Below are positions 7,880-11,565 of a DNA stretch of 11,565 bases, one piece after another. Source of the DNA: Stephanodiscus triporus (lineage: Eukaryota > Bacillariophyta > Thalassiosirophyceae > Thalassiosirales > Thalassiosiraceae). Numbering within the stretch: the first letter of the stretch is position 1; each line of letters starts with the position of its first letter. The notes beneath the pieces are model-generated. The model was not told where the DNA came from, made no database searches, and saw nothing but the letters and a program-made list of their open reading frames with translations. The stretch spans positions 1-11,565 of the forward strand of contig JALLAZ010000861.1 of assembly GCA_036939755.1 (NCBI GenBank). Direction: 5' to 3'. The position numbers were made by a program, and so were the translations under genes.

Positions 7880-7930
7880 GGTGATGGAATGAAGGCATCG
7901 TGGATCGTCAATCCAAAGCCTGATATCATC
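7880..7930 (+). promoter_or_regulatory. Candidate SECIS element in the selW 3' UTR
   Basis: Eukaryotic selenocysteine insertion needs a SECIS hairpin in the 3' UTR. Fifty-two bases after the stop codon a hairpin can be drawn: lower stem GGTGAT (7880-7885) with ATCATC (7925-7930), a 5' unpaired GGA, then the core quartet ATGA (7889-7892) facing TGAT (7921-7924). The upper stem is GGC with GCC and TGGAT with ATCCA, closing a CGTCA loop. The core fits the SECIS rule. The upper stem is interrupted, and the usual unpaired AA about 11-12 nt after ATGA is not in its normal place, so the fold is atypical or the true SECIS lies elsewhere in the 250-bp gap. Confidence 0.45.
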
Positions 7931-7988
7931 GATGGTTCTGATTGATGAGGCTTTTGCATTAGTTCTGAATTATTTAATGGTTACTGCG

Positions 7989-8013
7989 ATGAATATTTTC
8001 TGACAATATTCAT
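7989..8013. repeat. Hairpin with 9-bp perfect arms between convergent genes
   Basis: ATGAATATT (7989-7997) pairs perfectly with AATATTCAT (8005-8013) around a 7-nt loop. It lies between the ends of selW and the RING gene, so it could be in the 3' UTR of either. It may serve in 3'-end formation or be incidental; it lacks the core expected of a SECIS. Confidence 0.6.
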
Positions 8014-8078
8014 GTGACTGAATAGAACCGTGTTTTCATAAAGATAACAGACTACACTACCCAAATTCCGCACGCGAA

Positions 8079-9194
8079 CTAGCAGATCGGTTTTCTGCAG
8101 AGAGCGCAAGTATCCTTCGTCTGCAGCCACGAATCGACACATTCCCGGTGGAAATAATGCTCGCACGGAAGCTTCCGAAGCTCATCGCCCTCCTCATAGG
8201 GAAATTGGCACACTTGGCACTTCACCAATGTGTGATTCTCCTCCTTTCCGTCGGCCATGGATTTCCCCCATGACAGCGTGGGAAGCTGACGGATTTTCTC
8301 ATAAGCGATCAAAGCCCATCGTTCTCCCTTGACGTCACCAATTCGTTCTCCAAGGCGAAGCAATGCATCGTAAGACAATTCCTCCTCCGAGTCGCCCTCA
8401 TCGTCAGCATAATTGTCGACTTCCTCATTATTAGACTCCGGATCTTCCTCTGCCATAGCCGCCTGAAGAGCTGCGAGGTCTTCGCTGGAGAATTCATCAG
8501 CGTTCTGGCGGAGGAATTCCGCGCTCATTGCATAGCTTGCCATTGCTTCTTCCGCTGCGAGAATTCGTTGGCGAAGATTAGCATGCACTGTTAAAATCGA
8601 TGCAATCGCAAATTTAATTGAACTAGGTGTGGTCCGGCCCATCCTTACCCATCAGCTGCCTCGCAAGCGCTTCCGATTCCTCGATTTCACGTTGCTTGCG
8701 CTCCTCTTCCGTTTCATCATGCACTTCCTCTTCATCTTCAATCGCGATGTCAGGACTCTGAATTTCGATTTCATCCCTATTGATAGGAAAGGAGACATTC
8801 ACAACGTCGTTGACATCGTCTCGCTCGTCTCCGAGAAGTGTTGCATTCGTCTTGTTGTCATCGGAAACGCTCATGTTGCTCGGAGAGAATAAACCAACAT
8901 GAACGATTGGAGAGAGCTGGAATGTACTCTCTTTGTCGTCGTCTTCGGCGGATGGCATTTGTGACGTGGATGGCGACAGAGACGTCCCTTTTTCGGGCTG
9001 CGATTTCATAGAGCTGTCCTTGGACGAGGGTTGCTCCGTGCCATTCTGCCTTATGATAGATATGTTGGGACTGTGTAATTCAAGTGGCAAAGCAGTCTTT
9101 GTGGGTGACTCGATCATATTTGGGATGTATGGATAGCGCGTGATTGTGGGACTAATTGCTAATCTGCGTCCTAAAGCTTCACACTCCGCATGCA
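8079..9194 (-). CDS. RING-H2 E3 ubiquitin ligase, BIG BROTHER-like, two exons visible
   Basis: Predicted E3 ligase. Exon A (9194-8649) ends in the codons for ARQLM plus one base; an intron of 94 nt (8648-8555) begins GTAAGG and ends CTCGCAG; exon B (8554-8079) continues AEEAMASYAM. The join keeps the frame, while reading through gives a stop. The N-terminal half is Ser/Thr-rich and acidic, with the charged helix EEERKQREIEESEALARQ. LSYDALLRLGERIGDVKGE resembles the conserved segment before the RING in plant BIG BROTHER proteins. The C-terminal 48 residues form a canonical RING-H2: C-x2-C-x14-C-x-H-x2-H-x2-C-x10-C-x2-C (codons 8219-8097), with all eight ligands present. The first in-frame ATG is at 9117, giving 314 aa. 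The exon begins at a good 3' splice site (TTTTTTCTGATCACAG, ending at 9195), so a short upstream exon with the true start is likely. Confidence 0.88.
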
Positions 9195-9702
9195 CTGTGA
9201 TCAGAAAAAATGAACAAAGGATTGATCCTGCAATGTTGTTTTATGCACATAAAGAGTGCGATGTATAATTCTTTTATTAAGGTATGAAAAATGAAGAGAT
9301 ACGAAGTATTCATGTGAGATGGAGGACAGGACGAAAGAGAGCGAAAAAGAGGAGACTTTTTAACGTTGGAGGGAAGTTTTTTGAGCGACGCGGCCGGCGC
9401 GGCGGGCACACATCGTCATGTACTCTACCATAACACGCAGTTATAGTCACGCAGCCAAATATTTTTTTTGCGAGAAAATTTACCCCTACATACGATTGAT
9501 CCTCCATTTTCGAACTTAGTCCTACGATAGTAGGTGATATGAATGATAGAGCGGTTTCCTCTTTAAAATAGGATTCCAACGATGTGTGGCCTATGGTGCG
9601 CGGTGATGTGTTTGCTGCAGTAGATGTTACATGTCCTAAATTCGCTAACAAAATTTACTAACAAAAATAGTACGGTAATTCTACTATAAAACCCCCCCGA
9701 CC
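9195..9702. other. Intergenic DNA, probable upstream region of the RING gene
   Basis: The first 16 bases look like the end of an intron of the RING gene, so a small 5' exon probably lies within the next few hundred bases. Possible ATG codons read on the minus strand occur near 9313 and 9419, but no splice donor is decisive. The rest shows only short open frames, an AT-rich right half, and a small hairpin (CCTAC 9521-9525 with GTAGG 9530-9534). A C7 tract at 9692-9698 directly precedes the next gene. Confidence 0.5.
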
Positions 9703-10369
9703 ATGGTTCATTCCGAAGCAGTCGCCTGGGAGTGCGGCGTGTGCACCTACACCAGCGATGACTGCACGCGCCGCGACTGCGAATTCTTTATGACGGTGCG
9801 CCCGAAGCGCTACTTCGTCATGCCTGGTGTTGGCGTGTCGGGGACCGCCCGGACGACGACCGTCGATCGACGCGAGCAGGCGCGTCTCGCCGCCGCGTGC
9901 CATGCGGTACAGGACACCCCCCCCCTCCAGCAGGGGACGAAGAGCCCATTGCCAAGGGGGTTCCGTTGGTGCCCGCTCAGCGGCCGGTTGCCGTCGAACC
10001 TGCTCGTCGCGCTGTTGTTGAGCGCTTGGTCGGAACACTCGTCGATGTTGTCGGGACGGTAGCGACAAACAGGGGTCGTTCTTGTCCCCGCCACTCCTGC
10101 TGTGGAATGCAGGTGGCGGAAAAGTCCACGGTGGCTTTCCGCCGTGAGCAGCTGGTGTATCGTGACCATCATGAGGAGGACGCCATCGCCGTGTACCTCG
10201 TGCTACACGGCGTGATGACGTGCAAGGTCAGTTTTTTACCGGCGCACCTCAACCTTGCATGGTCTCTGTGTACACTGACCGCTGCCACAACGTGGTGAAG
10301 CGACAAAAATATTGGCGCAACAATGGGTGTTGCGCAGCGAGAATTGTGGGGGAGCATGTCGTTGTCTAA
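9703..10369 (+). pseudogene. Decayed zinc-finger-type gene, three frames
   Basis: Coding-like sequence continues across three reading frames. Frame 1 starts at ATG 9703 in a strong context (GACCATGG). It has a RanBP2-like zinc finger, WECGVCTYTSDDCTRRDCEF, in which the fourth Cys appears to be replaced by Phe (codon 9787-9789), followed by a region ending near RREQARLAAACHAVQD. At the C9 tract (9917-9925) the frame shifts to one encoding GDEEPIAKGVPLVPAQRP and, further on, VYRDHHEEDAIAVYLVLHG and MTCKVSFLPAHL. Near 10260 it shifts again to a frame encoding VSVYTDRCHNVVKRQKYWRN and stops at 10367-10369. I do not know the family of the central and last parts. Two frameshifts and the lost zinc ligand argue for a pseudogene; an intron or an assembly error at the C tract could explain part of it. 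Confidence 0.5.
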
Positions 10370-10515
10370 TTTCTTTTGATGATTTTACAATTGTGATAAT
10401 CGATCTAAATTAAATTAATGGTTTAACGTTAATTCAAAGATCTAGTATTAACTTAATCGAAATAATAAAGAAACTATTGTTCCCCCCCCTTAGTCCAAAA
10501 AATATGCAAACCCCG
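10370..10515. other. AT-rich spacer between two facing pseudogenes
   Basis: A short AT-rich gap with a palindrome TTAACGTTAA (10423-10432) and a C8 tract (10482-10489). It is the expected place for the right end of the transposon, but no terminal inverted repeat can be checked because the other end lies outside the window. Confidence 0.4.
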
Positions 10516-11565
10516 TCATTGCCACGCGTTTCTGTGCGTCTCCTCAGAGATATTCGCCACGGCGGCAAGAATCCACCCCACCACATTGTGGCGTGTCGTT
10601 TTCTGGACCGGCTGGTCCGGATCCTGTTGTAAGAGCCAGTTTGAGAACTGCTCCTTGACCTTGCTCTTGAACGCCTTGATGTAACCAACGTCCATGGGCT
10701 GGACGAGGCCCGTGCATCTGGGGGGGATAAACTCCACCTCCACGCCGAGTGCCTGGATTGCACCCACAACGGAGCCCATCATGTGAACTTGAAAGGAGTC
10801 CAGATATAGAAGGGGCACGACTCAGGGGGGGGGGCGTTGCGACATACCGCGTGAGGACCTCTTCCACCCACTCCAACACTATGTCCTCCGAAAACCAAGC
10901 CTTCGGCTGGCACTTGTATTTTGCGCCGGTCGGTTACGTTGGAAGTTCACGACGTTTGATCGTCCCCCCCTCTTCCCTGCAGGTGGAGGAACGACGATAT
11001 GATACGCGAACGAAAGGTGAGTATTTTTGCTGTAATTTTTCACGACAAAATTCAAAACCTACCCTTAAATACAATCATCAACTCGACCATCCGTCTGGAC
11101 GCCGCGATCGTCATGGCGACAGTATGTTGATCGTCTTTGCCCCAACGATGTCGATGGTGAGGTTGTGCTCCATCGAATGGTACAGGGGGTTTTGGTCCAT
11201 GCTAAGGACAAAATCTGAAGACATCCATCGTTGGCGCTAGGGGCAAGGGATCTGCTCTGCGAGGTGGGCAAGGGCCTCCTCGCGCACCTCGCCAGGTCTA
11301 TTGTGGGTTCTTGGCGAGAAAGCAAGAAATCACCATCTTGCAAGCCTCCAAACTTTTTGTCATGAGCTCGGGTTTCAACTGACCAATCTTCCTCACAAGA
11401 CACTTTCTTGTGATAGGGAAGCCCCTCTCCCTCCAGCGATAGGGCCTCAGCGTTCTTCTGCCAATTGGCAACATTCTGGCGAGTTGTTCCAAGATGCGCA
11501 GCAGCGGCACCAAGGCTGATCTGTTCCTCCCCCAACATCTTCTCCACAGCTCTGACAATCTTCAT
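10516..11565 (-). mobile_element. Decayed pogo/Tigger-like DDD transposase, 5' end at window edge
   Basis: Fragments of a Tc1/mariner-superfamily transposase of the pogo/Tigger group, in several frames. From 11565 down: a helix-turn-helix start, MKIVRAVEKMLGEEQ and GAAAAHLGTTRQNVANWQ; then, in another frame, SMDQNPLYHSMEHNLTIDIV with the first catalytic Asp (11195-11197); a TGA at 11113-11111; a third-frame piece MTIAASRRMVELMIVFKG; and an 86-nt segment (11062-10977) with GT and CAG ends that may be an intron. Next comes a piece with an in-frame TAA at 10936-10934 and KAWFSEDIVLEWVEEVL, a G10 tract (10825-10834) where the frame shifts, and VPLLYLDSFQVH with the second Asp (10798-10800). EFIPPRCTGLVQPMDVGYIK holds the third Asp (10690-10692). 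The stop is TGA at 10518-10516. The lesions make it inactive unless they are assembly errors. Confidence 0.85.

Noticed and set aside
7989..8013. The perfect 9-bp hairpin as the SECIS element
   Set aside because: The ATGA at its base is itself paired with TCAT, so the non-Watson-Crick core needed for a SECIS cannot form.
9310..9651. 113-codon minus-strand open frame upstream of the RING gene
   Set aside because: No ATG at its start, no motif and composition like non-coding DNA; it may overlap a small 5' exon but cannot be called as a gene.

Overview
This is a window of nuclear DNA from a eukaryotic microalga, most likely a diatom or another stramenopile. I base this on short GT-AG introns (110 and 94 nt), a plant-type methylthioadenosine nucleosidase, a UGA-encoded selenoprotein, and compact GC-richer genes set in AT-richer intergenic DNA. 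No bacterial operons or Shine-Dalgarno sites are seen. The assignment is an inference; no marker gene for taxonomy is present.

Layout. 1-102 is a 10-bp tandem repeat. 586-2172 (-) encodes a 528-aa low-complexity protein made of about thirteen 30-residue repeats. 2521-4131 is a long stretch with no convincing gene. 4132-4617 (-) is a small basic hypothetical protein, divergent from 4856-6100 (+), a type II membrane protein that looks like a Golgi sulfotransferase. 6441-7193 (-) is the MTA/SAH nucleosidase. It is head to head with 7428-7828 (+), a two-exon selenoprotein W whose in-frame TGA at 7485-7487 encodes selenocysteine; a possible SECIS hairpin lies at 7880-7930. 8079-9194 (-) is a two-exon (or more) RING-H2 E3 ligase of the BIG BROTHER type, convergent with selW.

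The right end (9703-11565) is accessory DNA. It holds a decayed zinc-finger-type gene in three frames (+) and, facing it, a decayed pogo/Tigger-like DDD transposase (-) that runs off the window edge.

The strongest hidden item is selW: conventional gene calling would truncate or misframe it, because it has both an in-frame TGA and a frame-changing intron. The 13-repeat protein is the best candidate for something undescribed. Poly(C)/poly(G) tracts of 7-12 nt are strikingly common across the window, and two of them coincide with reading-frame breaks in the pseudogenes. The nucleosidase/selW pair shares a 234-bp promoter with a CACGTG box, which may mean co-regulation of sulfur and redox metabolism, but this is only inference.
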